From: Bacteroidales bacterium
GTDB lineage: Bacteria > Bacteroidota > Bacteroidia > Bacteroidales > FEN-979
Assembly (NCBI GenBank): GCA_023229525.1
Contig: JALNZC010000045.1
Span: 1 to 32,039, forward strand
Direction: 5' to 3'
DNA: 32,039 bases
In this document: piece after piece, positions 1 through 8,411 of the stretch
Layout: each line of letters begins with the position of its first letter
Position numbering within the stretch: position 1 is the first letter of the stretch
Made by a program: the position numbers and the translations under genes
The notes under the pieces: generated by a model
Database searches by the model: none
Told to the model about the DNA's origin: nothing
The model's input: the letters and a program-made list of their open reading frames with translations, nothing else

Positions 1-114
1 CAAATTCTGATGTTATTGACAAAAAAGAAAAAAGTACCAAAAAAGAAAAAAGTCAACAAACAACAAAAGAGTTTAATAGTTATTGAAAAAAGTCAACCTA
101 TTTCAGTCATCATC

Positions 115-175
115 AATCTTGTATCCTGCATCCTGAATCTTGTATCCTGCATCCTGAATCCTGAATCTTGTATCC
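115..175. repeat. Short tandem repeat of ATCCTG-type units
   Basis: A 21-bp unit (AATCTTGTATCCTGCATCCTG) occurs twice in tandem at 115-135 and 136-156, followed by a 7-bp piece and a partial third unit up to 175. The array ends just past the stop codon of the minus-strand peptidase gene. It looks like a short intergenic repeat and shows no coding character. The rest of 1-177 is A-rich and holds no gene that I can support. Confidence 0.8.
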
Positions 176-177
176 AT

Positions 178-1041
178 CTATCTGACCCTGATCGATCGTC
201 CGACTTTTAAGGGAGAGTGCTGCTTGATTTTGTTCATGGCGCAAATTTCCTTGACGGAAGTGTGATATTTATGTGCGAGTTTTCCAAGGGTATCGCCATT
301 CTTTATCCTAACCACAACAGCATTTTCAATAAAATCGTTGGGATAAAATACCCGTTTAGTCACAGGAAATGTATTGGAAATCAATTTTTTATTATCGTAA
401 TCGATAACACGCAAGGGATCCAGGGGAATGTCTTTATACCGGATCTCGAAATGGAGATGGGGGCCACGGCTTCGTCCTGTTGAACCGCCGAGAGCAATGG
501 GGTCACACGATTTGACCATCTGATTCACGATGACATTGATCTTTGACAGATGGGCATAATAGGTTTCCAATCCATTAAAGTGACGGATAATTACCAGATT
601 CCCGAAACCGCCCCGGTTATACTTGGCGTATCTTACCACTCCGTCGAATGCAGCCCTGATTGTATCGCCCCTGTTTAGTTTAATATCTAGTCCTTTATGG
701 GTATACATGAATCCGCGGAATAGCTTACCATAAATGGGGAGTGTAAATGGCCGGTCAGGCCGGGTAAGTATAATCACGGTGTCGCGAACCGAATCGGGTT
801 TCATCCGGTAGGCAAAAATCTGGTCATTGATCCATTGAGCCGAAAAGAGACCGGTTGAATCATCCTCCTGACTTATCATCACCGGCTCGTCCTGAAGATA
901 TTCCCAGGTAAAATTTTTATACAGGATGGCGGGTCCTTTTTCGGTCTCCACCGTATCGATTATCGCATCGACATTACGCTGTGCAATGGTGAAAAGGGGG
1001 AACGCAACAAATAGCAACGTCCACAATTTAAATAACTTCAT
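178..1041 (-). CDS. Secreted M23 (LytM-type) peptidase with C-terminal LysM domain
   Basis: The predicted 287-residue protein begins with a signal peptide (about residues 1-20). A peptidase M23 domain spans about 105-215 and shows the zinc and catalytic motifs: H115 and D119 in HKGLD, H164 in YYAH, and H195/H197 in HLHFE. A LysM peptidoglycan-binding domain fills about 243-286. Proteins of this kind cut peptide cross-links in peptidoglycan or activate amidases; all the metal ligands are present, so it is probably active. A good Bacteroidetes-type promoter lies 36 bp upstream. The gene diverges from atpD. The exact substrate bond cannot be told from sequence. Confidence 0.9.
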   Translation of the reverse strand: MKLFKLWTLLFVAFPLFTIAQRNVDAIIDTVETEKGPAILYKNFTWEYLQDEPVMISQEDDSTGLFSAQWINDQIFAYRMKPDSVRDTVIILTRPDRPFTLPIYGKLFRGFMYTHKGLDIKLNRGDTIRAAFDGVVRYAKYNRGGFGNLVIIRHFNGLETYYAHLSKINVIVNQMVKSCDPIALGGSTGRSRGPHLHFEIRYKDIPLDPLRVIDYDNKKLISNTFPVTKRVFYPNDFIENAVVVRIKNGDTLGKLAHKYHTSVKEICAMNKIKQHSPLKVGRSIRVR

Positions 1042-1076
1042 CGTTTTTTTGTTAGGTTCTCTCTTTTAAATAACGG

Positions 1077-1106
1077 CAAAACTACGGGAAAATTTTTCAT
1101 GCCAAA
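1077..1106 (-). promoter_or_regulatory. Promoter of the M23 peptidase gene
   Basis: On the minus strand a -33 element TTTG (1103-1106) and a -7 element TAGTTTTG (1077-1084) are separated by 18 bp, matching the Bacteroidetes TTTG / TAnnTTTG consensus. The element lies 36 bp before the start codon. Confidence 0.6.
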
Positions 1107-1127
1107 CATTTAATCCATGGGATATTT

Positions 1128-1135
1128 TATCTTTG
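1128..1135 (+). promoter_or_regulatory. -7 promoter element of atpD-atpC
   Basis: TATCTTTG fits the Bacteroidetes -7 consensus TAnnTTTG and ends 20 bp before the atpD start at 1156. No clear -33 TTTG is seen. Transcription from here would begin after the upstream in-frame ATG at 1117, which supports 1156 as the start. Confidence 0.45.
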
Positions 1136-1155
1136 CACAAATTATTTATCCTGTT

Positions 1156-2664
1156 ATGGAAGTGAAAAAAACCGGAAAAATATCACAGATCATCGGACCT
1201 GTTATCGATGTGGCATTCGATGAAAGTGTGAAGCTCCCCAATATTTATGATGCGCTCGAAGTGACCAATAAAAAAGGGGATGTTATCGTTCTTGAATGTG
1301 AATACGATGTTGGAGAACATACCATGCGTACCATCGCCATGGATTCCACGGATGGACTGAGCCGCGGGATGGATGTAGTTGCCACAGGTCGTGCAATTTC
1401 TATGCCGGTGGGTGATATGGTCCGCGGACGGTTATTCAATGTTATCGGCAAACCCATTGACGGGCTTGGGACCGTTTCGGAAGAGCACACCTATGCTATT
1501 CACCGTGAACCTCCCGCCTTTGAAACATTAAGTACATCGAAGGAGGTTCTTTACACCGGGATCAAGGTCATCGATCTGATTGAACCTTATTCAAAAGGGG
1601 GGAAAATCGGGCTGTTTGGTGGCGCGGGGGTTGGTAAGACAGTTATCATCATGGAACTCATCAATAACATCGCCAAGAAATATGCCGGATTATCGGTATT
1701 TGGCGGGGTCGGTGAACGTACCCGTGAAGGAAATGATCTGCTTCGTGAAATGATCGAATCGGGAGTTATCCGTTATGGGGCTGAATTCAAGGAAAACATG
1801 GAAAAAGGGGGTTGGGACCTTTCAAAAGTAGATCGGGAAGAATTGCTGAAATCACAGGCAACACTGGTTTTCGGACAAATGAATGAACCTCCCGGGGCAC
1901 GTGCCCGTGTTGCACTTTCCGGGCTGACAATGGCCGAATATTTCCGGGATGGCGACGAAAAATCGGGAGGACGTGATATTCTGTTTTTTATTGACAACAT
2001 ATTCCGTTTTACACAAGCCGGTTCTGAGGTATCCGCTTTACTTGGGCGCATGCCTTCTGCAGTCGGTTACCAGCCTACACTGGCTACCGAAATGGGGATA
2101 ATGCAGGAACGGATTACTTCCACTAAAAGAGGTTCCATTACTTCGGTACAGGCCGTTTATGTACCGGCTGACGACCTGACGGACCCTGCCCCGGCAACAA
2201 CTTTTGCACACCTCGATGCCACTACCGTTTTGAGCCGCAAAATCTCTGAACTGGGAATATATCCCGCTGTTGACCCACTCGATTCAACCTCTCGTATCCT
2301 TACCCCGGATGTGGTGGGACAGGAACATTATGATACGGCACAACATGTAAAACGGATCCTTCAGCGTTACAAAGAACTGCAGGACATCATTGCCATTCTC
2401 GGAATGGATGAACTTTCGGATGAAGATAAACTGATTGTTTCACGTGCCCGCCGGGTACAACGGTTTTTATCCCAACCGTTTTTCGTGGCTACCCAATTTA
2501 CCGGCATTCCGGGTGCTTTCGTGAATATCGAAGATACGATCAAAGGGTTCAACATGATCATGGATGGTGCTGTAGACGAATATCCTGAATCGGCATTCAA
2601 CCTGGTGGGAACCATTGAGGAAGCCATTGAGAAGGGTAAAAGAATGTTAGCGGAAAGTAGATGA
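1156..2664 (+). CDS. atpD: F1Fo ATP synthase subunit beta
   Basis: This is the catalytic subunit of the F1 rotor ATPase: it makes ATP from ADP and phosphate at the cytoplasmic face of the membrane. The 502-residue product shows the Walker A loop GGAGVGKT (155-162), the catalytic glutamate E188 in GVGERTREG, and a DELSDED version of the DELSEED lever. An in-frame ATG at 1117 would add 13 residues, but family alignment (proteins open with a basic stretch then GKISQIIGPVIDV) and the promoter at 1128-1135 favour 1156. The stop overlaps the atpC start by 4 bp. The pair stands apart from other ATP synthase genes, as is usual in Bacteroidetes. Confidence 0.97.
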   Translation: MEVKKTGKISQIIGPVIDVAFDESVKLPNIYDALEVTNKKGDVIVLECEYDVGEHTMRTIAMDSTDGLSRGMDVVATGRAISMPVGDMVRGRLFNVIGKPIDGLGTVSEEHTYAIHREPPAFETLSTSKEVLYTGIKVIDLIEPYSKGGKIGLFGGAGVGKTVIIMELINNIAKKYAGLSVFGGVGERTREGNDLLREMIESGVIRYGAEFKENMEKGGWDLSKVDREELLKSQATLVFGQMNEPPGARARVALSGLTMAEYFRDGDEKSGGRDILFFIDNIFRFTQAGSEVSALLGRMPSAVGYQPTLATEMGIMQERITSTKRGSITSVQAVYVPADDLTDPAPATTFAHLDATTVLSRKISELGIYPAVDPLDSTSRILTPDVVGQEHYDTAQHVKRILQRYKELQDIIAILGMDELSDEDKLIVSRARRVQRFLSQPFFVATQFTGIPGAFVNIEDTIKGFNMIMDGAVDEYPESAFNLVGTIEEAIEKGKRMLAESR

Positions 2665-2903
2665 AAGTCGAAATTATAACACCTGACGCCACCCTCTTTT
2701 CCGGCGAAAACGTAACCCTGGTTCAACTGCCCGGAATCGACGGATCATTTGAAGTTCTCAACCATCATGCGCCGTTGATCTCTGTACTGGACAAGGGAAA
2801 AATTAAAATCCTTAACACCGGGGAGAAGGAACCCCTTTTTTTCGACATTAAAGGCGGTGTAATTGAAGTGCTTAAAAACAAGGTATTGATCCTTGCTGAA
2901 TAG
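2661..2903 (+). CDS. atpC: F1Fo ATP synthase subunit epsilon (short form)
   Basis: The 80-residue product corresponds to the N-terminal beta-sandwich domain of epsilon, which sits in the central stalk and couples F1 to the c-ring. Typical epsilon has about 130-140 residues with a C-terminal helical hairpin that can inhibit ATP hydrolysis; that hairpin is absent here, as is common in Bacteroidetes. It is translationally coupled to atpD through an ATGA overlap at 2661-2664. Confidence 0.92.
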   Translation: MKVEIITPDATLFSGENVTLVQLPGIDGSFEVLNHHAPLISVLDKGKIKILNTGEKEPLFFDIKGGVIEVLKNKVLILAE

Positions 2904-2920
2904 CAACACCCTGATTATTT

Positions 2921-3253
2921 ATGAACAAAAGGAATATTTCGTTTTCAGCCATATTCATGATGGTATTCTGTCCCGGCTGCTATAAAAATGAACCCATACC
3001 GGTCGCGGGTTTTAACTATTCCGGGACTAACCATTTTACCATTCCCTGCACAGTTACCTTCAACAACACTTCAACCAACGCCTTTTCTTATCTATGGAAG
3101 TTTGGGGATGATTCGATTTCAGTGCTTACTCATCCTTCTCACACTTACAAACGACCAGGGAAGTACGATATTTATCTTCGCGCGTATACCGAAAGTCAGC
3201 GGGAATGGACTTCCTTAATAAAAACCATCATTATCAAGGATACCGTTAAATAA
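2921..3253 (+). CDS. Small PKD-domain lipoprotein
   Basis: A 110-residue protein with an N-terminal hydrophobic segment ending in a cysteine (C20, in CPGC, an imperfect lipobox), followed by one PKD domain. The domain is recognised from the W-x-F-G-D-D-S and HTY...GKYDIYL motifs at about residues 58-90. PKD domains are beta-sandwich modules of cell-surface proteins. It starts 17 bp after atpC and shares its direction, so it may be cotranscribed, but a functional link to ATP synthase is unlikely. The precise role is unknown. Confidence 0.75.
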   Translation: MNKRNISFSAIFMMVFCPGCYKNEPIPVAGFNYSGTNHFTIPCTVTFNNTSTNAFSYLWKFGDDSISVLTHPSHTYKRPGKYDIYLRAYTESQREWTSLIKTIIIKDTVK

Positions 3254-3282
3254 AAAAGGCCACCCTAACTGAGTGACCTTTT
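3254..3282. terminator. Bidirectional terminator between convergent genes
   Basis: The arms AAAAGGCCAC (3254-3263) and GTGACCTTTT (3273-3282) pair with one mismatch around a 9-nt loop. The A and T runs on the two sides let it work in both directions, between the PKD lipoprotein (+) and the foldase gene (-). Confidence 0.65.
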
Positions 3283-3298
3283 CTGCATCTTCCGTTTT

Positions 3299-5416
3299 TT
3301 AATAGAACCTGAGCCTGTTATCGGTAATTTTAGCCGTCTTTTCAATAGCCTTGAAAAGTGATGATGTTACACGTTGTGTGAAAGCCTGTGCCTGCTGTGT
3401 TTTCTCAGATGTGAAATCTTCTTTGGCCGGGGGCTCATTTATCTCGTCAACCGTTAAATAATAGGCTCCGTAATTACCCGTTAACGGGCCTACGGATTCT
3501 CCTTTTTTATAGGTGAAAATAGGTCCGATAAGATCCATTTCCCGTCCGATAGCCGAACGGCTGAAACCGCTAAATGTCAATACAGTGGTATCCACTTTTG
3601 TATCCAATTTAGTAGCCAGGGTATTGATTTCCTTCGAAGCTGCAATAGGCTGTTTCATTTTTTCTGCGATCATTGTAGCTTTTTTCATATTCTTTACCGA
3701 AGGTTCAATACGATCTTTGATACTTTCGAGTGGTTGCTGTCCTTTTTGAACAATCTTTTTAAGTACGGCGATCAGGTATTTTCCACTGATGTCAAAAACC
3801 GGACTGACTTCTCCAACTTTGGTATTTTCTGCAAATGCCCATCGCACTACTTCACGGGCTCCGGGGAGTCCCATGAGGTTGTTATCCATTTCGCGAAGGT
3901 TGGGCGATGTCCGTTTTTGAAGTCCCTTTTCCGTTATTGCTTTATCAAAGAGTTCCGGGGTTTTGTTCTGTCCTGCAAAAGAACTGGCTTTAGTATAAGT
4001 GTCCTGGTAAGTCTGGTTACTGGGTTCAATAGCACGGGTTAATACGGCAGCCTGAACTTTTTTTATGGGTTTTGTTTTTTCATTCAGGATAAAAAGTGAA
4101 TAACCTATGCGGGTTTCAATGACCTTCATCTCTTTGGGTTTCATTTCGAGCCCGGCTTTAAAGAAGGGATAAAATCCAGCGTTACCGTCGAGAAACCATT
4201 TCAAGTCGCCACCATCATCTTTGGCATTGGGATAATCCGAAACCTGTTTTGCCACCTCGGCAAATTTCTCCGGACTTTTTTTCAATGCGGTCAGGAGACT
4301 ATCGGCTTTGGCTTTGGCTTGTTCTTTGGTACGTTTTATCCCTTCATTTCCCGGGGATGTGAAAGCGATCAGGATCTGCGAGCCTTTCATCGAATCGGGA
4401 CGTTCCTGTATAGCCAATAATTTTGCCATGTACCATGTGTTTTTGAATTCAAATGGCTGGTATAAAGTCCCTACGGACGAAATAAAGAGGAGGGAATCAA
4501 GTTTGGTCGGAAGGGTGCCTTTTTTTAAAAAAACGGTATCGGCTTTTTTATCTGAATTCGCATTGGTGAAGTTGACCACATCCGAGCTTGATGCAAAGTC
4601 TTTGTATAGCAGGGCAACGTCAGCAGCAATTTTTTTACGGTCCGGATCAGAGGGTATTACCTCAAAAGTAACATAGTCCAGGTCTCGAGATGGTTCATCC
4701 TGGTAGAAATAGGTTTTGTTTTTATCGTAAAATTTAGCAAAATCGGCATCGGTAACCTTAACGGTACTGTCCGCAATGGAGGTCAATGCCGGTGCAATAC
4801 AGCGGATCTTTATCGATTTCGTTTGTTTTATATAATCTTTTTTCAGGAAAGCGGATGGCATATAATAACCTTTGCTGATCAGGTTGTTGAATTTTGTCTC
4901 CTGTCGGTCATCTTTAATGGCTTTTTCAAAACGCAGCCACATATCTCGGTTTTTGGGTTCCATCTTATCCAGGTTTTTCAGGTAATTCAATACCAGTGCA
5001 GGGTCGTATTGCCCAGTCTTAGGATCTTTGAAATACTGAAGAATGTACCGGTGCGGCTGTTTTCCCTGTACCTGGTCAAATAATTCCTCTGGCGATACAG
5101 TAAGACCCAATTCGTCATATTCACTTCCCATCAGGACTGTTTTCACCTCGTTGTTCCAAGTGGTCTGGCGAATCTGATAGGCATCCTGATCAGAGATTTT
5201 ATCACTTCCCGCATTTTCCTTTTGGGCTTCCATGGCTTGATCCACCTTGGTATTGAACTCCGCATAGGGAATGCTCTCTCCATTTATAACGCCAATGTCG
5301 TTGGTGCCCTTTGTTCTTTTCTTTCCGAAATCGCCGATCACGAAGGCAGCAATCGCGACGCCAACAATAATTACAGCAAGTCCTGAATGCTTTCTGATTT
5401 TTCCAATAATCGCCAT
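3299..5416 (-). CDS. PpiD/SurA-type peptidylprolyl isomerase, membrane-anchored foldase
   Basis: The 705-residue protein has a short cytoplasmic start, one transmembrane helix (about 11-29), a SurA_N-like helical chaperone region (about 40-200), and one parvulin-type rotamase domain (about 345-447). It ends with a long C-terminal region. The topology matches PpiD: anchored in the inner membrane with its bulk in the periplasm, helping exported and outer-membrane proteins fold. Its own promoter lies just upstream and overlaps the end of lptC. The neighbours (LptC, an outer-membrane protein) fit a role in envelope biogenesis. Confidence 0.88.
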   Translation of the reverse strand: MAIIGKIRKHSGLAVIIVGVAIAAFVIGDFGKKRTKGTNDIGVINGESIPYAEFNTKVDQAMEAQKENAGSDKISDQDAYQIRQTTWNNEVKTVLMGSEYDELGLTVSPEELFDQVQGKQPHRYILQYFKDPKTGQYDPALVLNYLKNLDKMEPKNRDMWLRFEKAIKDDRQETKFNNLISKGYYMPSAFLKKDYIKQTKSIKIRCIAPALTSIADSTVKVTDADFAKFYDKNKTYFYQDEPSRDLDYVTFEVIPSDPDRKKIAADVALLYKDFASSSDVVNFTNANSDKKADTVFLKKGTLPTKLDSLLFISSVGTLYQPFEFKNTWYMAKLLAIQERPDSMKGSQILIAFTSPGNEGIKRTKEQAKAKADSLLTALKKSPEKFAEVAKQVSDYPNAKDDGGDLKWFLDGNAGFYPFFKAGLEMKPKEMKVIETRIGYSLFILNEKTKPIKKVQAAVLTRAIEPSNQTYQDTYTKASSFAGQNKTPELFDKAITEKGLQKRTSPNLREMDNNLMGLPGAREVVRWAFAENTKVGEVSPVFDISGKYLIAVLKKIVQKGQQPLESIKDRIEPSVKNMKKATMIAEKMKQPIAASKEINTLATKLDTKVDTTVLTFSGFSRSAIGREMDLIGPIFTYKKGESVGPLTGNYGAYYLTVDEINEPPAKEDFTSEKTQQAQAFTQRVTSSLFKAIEKTAKITDNRLRFY

Positions 5417-5446
5417 GTACGTAACTATTTAAGTTTAATTAGGGTG

Positions 5447-5477
5447 CAAAAGTAGGGATATTTCGCGAAACTACAAA
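5447..5477 (-). promoter_or_regulatory. Promoter of the PpiD-type gene
   Basis: On the minus strand TTTG (5474-5477) and TACTTTTG (5447-5454) are 19 bp apart, a full match to the Bacteroidetes promoter consensus, 30 bp before the start codon. Confidence 0.6.
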
Positions 5478-5479
5478 TT

Positions 5480-6043
5480 TCAGAGTGTATCTTTCTTTAC
5501 TGTCATCTGTCCGGTCACATTCAAAATGGAATAATTGGTGAAGGCTTCATTTGATTCCATTCTGTCGCCAAACAGTGTTTTATCCGGGGTGGTGATTTTA
5601 ACCTTTACATCCGACCAGATCCGGCGTTTGTTTTCATCCCATATAAGATGTTCGGTGTTAAGTTGTTCGTTTTTCTTTTCATTTCTGACGATGACATTTC
5701 CCCAGGCTTCCATGGTATGGGCTAATTCCCGGCGGATGCCCCGGTTTCCGGTAATTGTTGAACTGACACGACGGACAGAGTCGAATATATAGACCTTAAA
5801 TCCCCTTGGAAACTCAAGATAAGGACTCTCTCCGCCATATTGGTCAAGAAGCGGGCTTATAAGCCGGGCTTGTATCCTGCCTGAGTCGCTAAACAGCAAA
5901 TCAATATTATGTGCCCGCATCTCCGGGTCGTTTTCTTTGTGTTCAGTAAAGTCTTGGGTTTCTGTCGATTTACTGCAGGAAACAACCATGATGAAGAGAA
6001 GAAGCAACAGGGGTGCAAAACGTAAAAAAACAGAGGCTTTCAA
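5480..6043 (-). CDS. lptC: LPS export system periplasmic protein LptC
   Basis: The 187-residue protein starts with a hydrophobic segment that ends in a lipobox cysteine (MVVSC, C23), followed by an LptC/OstA-like beta-jellyroll. Hallmarks are MRAHNIDLLFSDSGRIQARL, the region around YLEFPRG, and a C-terminal EAFTNYSILNVTGQM. LptC receives lipopolysaccharide from the LptBFG transporter at the inner membrane and passes it to the periplasmic bridge. It starts 2 bp after the upstream outer-membrane protein gene, so the two are in one operon. Confidence 0.88.
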   Translation of the reverse strand: MKASVFLRFAPLLLLLFIMVVSCSKSTETQDFTEHKENDPEMRAHNIDLLFSDSGRIQARLISPLLDQYGGESPYLEFPRGFKVYIFDSVRRVSSTITGNRGIRRELAHTMEAWGNVIVRNEKKNEQLNTEHLIWDENKRRIWSDVKVKITTPDKTLFGDRMESNEAFTNYSILNVTGQMTVKKDTL

Positions 6044-6045
6044 AA

Positions 6046-7332
6046 CTAATAATACTTACGTTTTATGAACCATCGCTCATAGATGGTGAATCCGATGACG
6101 ATCTTAAAAAAGCTTTCACGGATCAGATTCTGTTGTGTGGTTCCTCGTGATCCAAATTGGGCACCAAGATTCAGCATGGTTTTAACTCCCCTCAGCGGTA
6201 GTCCGAATCCCACAGAAACAGCATATTCATTCAGATCTGTTCCCCGCAACCGAAGATAGGTCTTATTGTACGAAAACCCAAGGCGATACCTGATACGGGC
6301 AAGATAGTTGGTGTAATTGTCAATTTTGGGAATTATTTCGGCGCCTGCACTAACCTGCCACGAGTTCACAAGCGAATCACTCAGGTCGAATGCCCTGAAT
6401 TTTTCCCAGTTTTGCCAACGGTAATCCACTCCCACCATCCATTTATCTGTTTTTTCGAAAGAAAAGCCGCCACCGGCCATCATGGGAATTACGATCTTGC
6501 CATTCAATCCCTCGGTCATAGCCAGGGTATCTTTTGGGACTTCTCCCGTGGAACTGTTTACCAGGAAAGTCCCGGCAAATATATCTGTCTTGGCCGACAT
6601 CCCTAATGTGGGTGCAAAGACACCGCCCACATTCAAAAAGATGTCATTTTTGATTTTTGCCCGGTACTGAATGCCGGCATTGAAATAAAGGTCATTCATC
6701 GTAATATTATAATCGACCTTGAAATTCATGCTATTCGCTGAATCGGGAAATAAAACCATGGCTTCACGGATCATACTTCCAAACAGGTAGGAGGCATTGA
6801 CTCCGACGGAGAGGTTTTTTGTGATCTGGAAGGCATTTCCCCAAAAAAACCGGTTAATTCCACCGGAACCGGAATAAAGACGAACTACGGTTCCGGAAAG
6901 TGGATATTCTTCGTAATTGGCTACGTTATATCCCACATCGCTGAATGGAACCAGGCCCAAGCTTGTTTTCCACCATTTGGTCACGGGCATACCGAAGAGG
7001 AGATACCCCAGCGAAGCATAAGTCCGGCGGGCTGTTTGGAGGGTGGATGAAAGGGTCACGAATTCACCATTAAAACCACCTTCAAAAACAAAAGATAATG
7101 AGTCGAAAGCGGTGTAGGATGCAGGGTTCAGATAGTTGATATGATAAGGACTCCGGAAACCGATACCGGTCTGCCCCATGCTCATGTTCCAGGCATTATT
7201 ATTATCCGACAAATCACCGATGCCAAAACGAGAATAGGGAGAAGCGATCCGGATCTGCGAAAACAAGTTCAGGCTGAAAAGTAAGGAGAGTAGCGTGAAG
7301 GTAAGGGGTAATTTAAAGGATTTTATTGACAT
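6046..7332 (-). CDS. Outer-membrane beta-barrel protein (FadL/OmpP1-like)
   Basis: A 428-residue protein with a signal peptide (MSIKSFKLPLTFTLLSLL..., cleaved near FSQ) and many alternating beta strands. The N-terminal SPYSRFGIGDL motif is typical of a Bacteroidetes outer-membrane family related to FadL-type barrels, and the protein ends with an aromatic-rich strand. An in-frame ATG at 7383 would add residues ahead of the signal peptide, so I chose 7332. The gene overlaps the end of coaX by 20 bp. The transported substrate is unknown; the order coaX - barrel - lptC - ppiD suggests an envelope role. Confidence 0.8.
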   Translation of the reverse strand: MSIKSFKLPLTFTLLSLLFSLNLFSQIRIASPYSRFGIGDLSDNNNAWNMSMGQTGIGFRSPYHINYLNPASYTAFDSLSFVFEGGFNGEFVTLSSTLQTARRTYASLGYLLFGMPVTKWWKTSLGLVPFSDVGYNVANYEEYPLSGTVVRLYSGSGGINRFFWGNAFQITKNLSVGVNASYLFGSMIREAMVLFPDSANSMNFKVDYNITMNDLYFNAGIQYRAKIKNDIFLNVGGVFAPTLGMSAKTDIFAGTFLVNSSTGEVPKDTLAMTEGLNGKIVIPMMAGGGFSFEKTDKWMVGVDYRWQNWEKFRAFDLSDSLVNSWQVSAGAEIIPKIDNYTNYLARIRYRLGFSYNKTYLRLRGTDLNEYAVSVGFGLPLRGVKTMLNLGAQFGSRGTTQQNLIRESFFKIVIGFTIYERWFIKRKYY

Positions 7333-8050
7333 TAAACTCAAGAATTTGTTGTAATCCGTAAATGACGATATTTGGAAATGCAAAGATGCTAATTTTTAGC
7401 CGTTTATTAATATATTTTTGATCGCCGCCACTGAGAACCACAGTCAGGCCGGGATATTTATCCGTGTACCTCCCCACAATTCCTTCAATTTCAGTGGTTA
7501 CGCCTGTAAGGACTCCGGTGAGAATCGATTCTTCGGTATTCCTGCCAATCAGTGTTTCCTTATCCTGCAAAGAGACTAACGGCAATTTATCCGTAAAAGT
7601 ATGCAATGCCTGGAAACGCATCTGTAGACCAGGAGAGATGCCACCTCCCAGATATTTCCCTTGCATATTCACAAAATCATAAGTGATGCAGGTCCCTGCA
7701 TTGATAACCAGGACATCATTCCCCGGGAATATCCGCGAACCTGCAACGGCACAAGCCAGCCTATCCTTTCCCAGGGTGTTTTGCGAACGATACTGGTTTT
7801 TCAAGGGTAACGGTGTTTTTTCATCCAGTTCAAGAAGCTGATAATGCGACTTCAAAAAACCAACGACAGATGCCGGATGCCGGATTACGGATGATAAAAT
7901 TGAATGTTGAATAGCCGGATATCGGCCGACAAACTTCCGGATACCCGGCAAAGAAATTTCTGGGAATTGATGTAAATCGATAAGTTGACGATCCTTAAAG
8001 ACCGCCAGCTTTTTATTGGTGTTGCCGAAGTCGAGAACAAGATACTCCAT
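7313..8050 (-). CDS. coaX: Type III pantothenate kinase
   Basis: Phosphorylates pantothenate, the first step of coenzyme A synthesis, in the cytoplasm. The 245-residue product has the ASKHA-fold signatures of the family: DFGNT near the N-terminus (phosphate-binding, D7-T11), the central GTCITYDF motif, and GGGISPG followed by the TDKLPLV segment. Length is normal for CoaX. Its 3' end overlaps the start of the outer-membrane protein gene. A TACCTTTG -7-like element lies about 20 bp upstream (8070-8077, minus strand), but without an obvious -33 box. Confidence 0.93.
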   Translation of the reverse strand: MEYLVLDFGNTNKKLAVFKDRQLIDLHQFPEISLPGIRKFVGRYPAIQHSILSSVIRHPASVVGFLKSHYQLLELDEKTPLPLKNQYRSQNTLGKDRLACAVAGSRIFPGNDVLVINAGTCITYDFVNMQGKYLGGGISPGLQMRFQALHTFTDKLPLVSLQDKETLIGRNTEESILTGVLTGVTTEIEGIVGRYTDKYPGLTVVLSGGDQKYINKRLKISIFAFPNIVIYGLQQILEFNVNKIL

Positions 8051-8076
8051 CCGAAGCTCTAAATTACTACAAAGGT

Positions 8077-8107
8077 ATTGGTTTTTTCAAAAATTGTAGT
8101 AATTTTG
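8077..8107 (+). promoter_or_regulatory. Promoter of tRNA-Phe
   Basis: ATTG (8077-8080) and TAATTTTG (8100-8107) with a 19-bp spacer resemble the Bacteroidetes TTTG / TAnnTTTG promoter. The tRNA begins 26 bp further on. Confidence 0.5.
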
Positions 8108-8132
8108 CCGTCCCGATCATAAAAAGGGATTT

Positions 8133-8191
<59 letters not shown>

Positions 8192-8205
<14 letters not shown>

Positions 8206-8229
8206 CGTCAAGATAAATAAAAACCCTGA
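8192..8229 (+). repeat. Putative att site, left copy (tRNA-Phe 3' end)
   Basis: This 38-bp block covers the last 14 bases of tRNA-Phe plus 24 bases downstream. It recurs at 23314-23351 with one mismatch (T8208 versus C23330). Weaker similarity continues for roughly 150 bp after both copies. The arrangement is that of attL/attR left by integration at a tRNA gene. Confidence 0.7.
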
Positions 8230-8256
8230 TTCTTAATAGTTTCAGGGTTTTTTGTT
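8219..8256 (+). terminator. Terminator after tRNA-Phe
   Basis: An 11-bp perfect stem (8219-8229 with 8242-8252) with a 12-nt loop overlaps a T run. Nothing else that I can support as a gene lies between here and 8411, apart from a repeated ATTGTGGAAG motif at 8261-8282. Confidence 0.8.
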
Positions 8257-8411
8257 TGCCAATTGTGGAAGAATTGTGGAAGTTTTCATACACAATAGTC
8301 CATTAGTACTCATCTTCATCGTGTTTTTTTGGTAAGGATCAAACATTATTGTTCCTTCGTATTCATTAAAAAATCTCCAGCGTTTTCGTTCGGAATTCCG
8401 CTACAATACTT

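Noticed and set aside
10..210. Lysine-rich 66-codon plus-strand frame
   Set aside because: It is made of A-rich sequence and the ATCCTG tandem repeat; it has no domain and overlaps the end of the peptidase gene.
1117..1155. Longer N-terminus for AtpD
   Set aside because: The additional residues are not found in the family, and the -7 promoter element at 1128-1135 lies inside this stretch.
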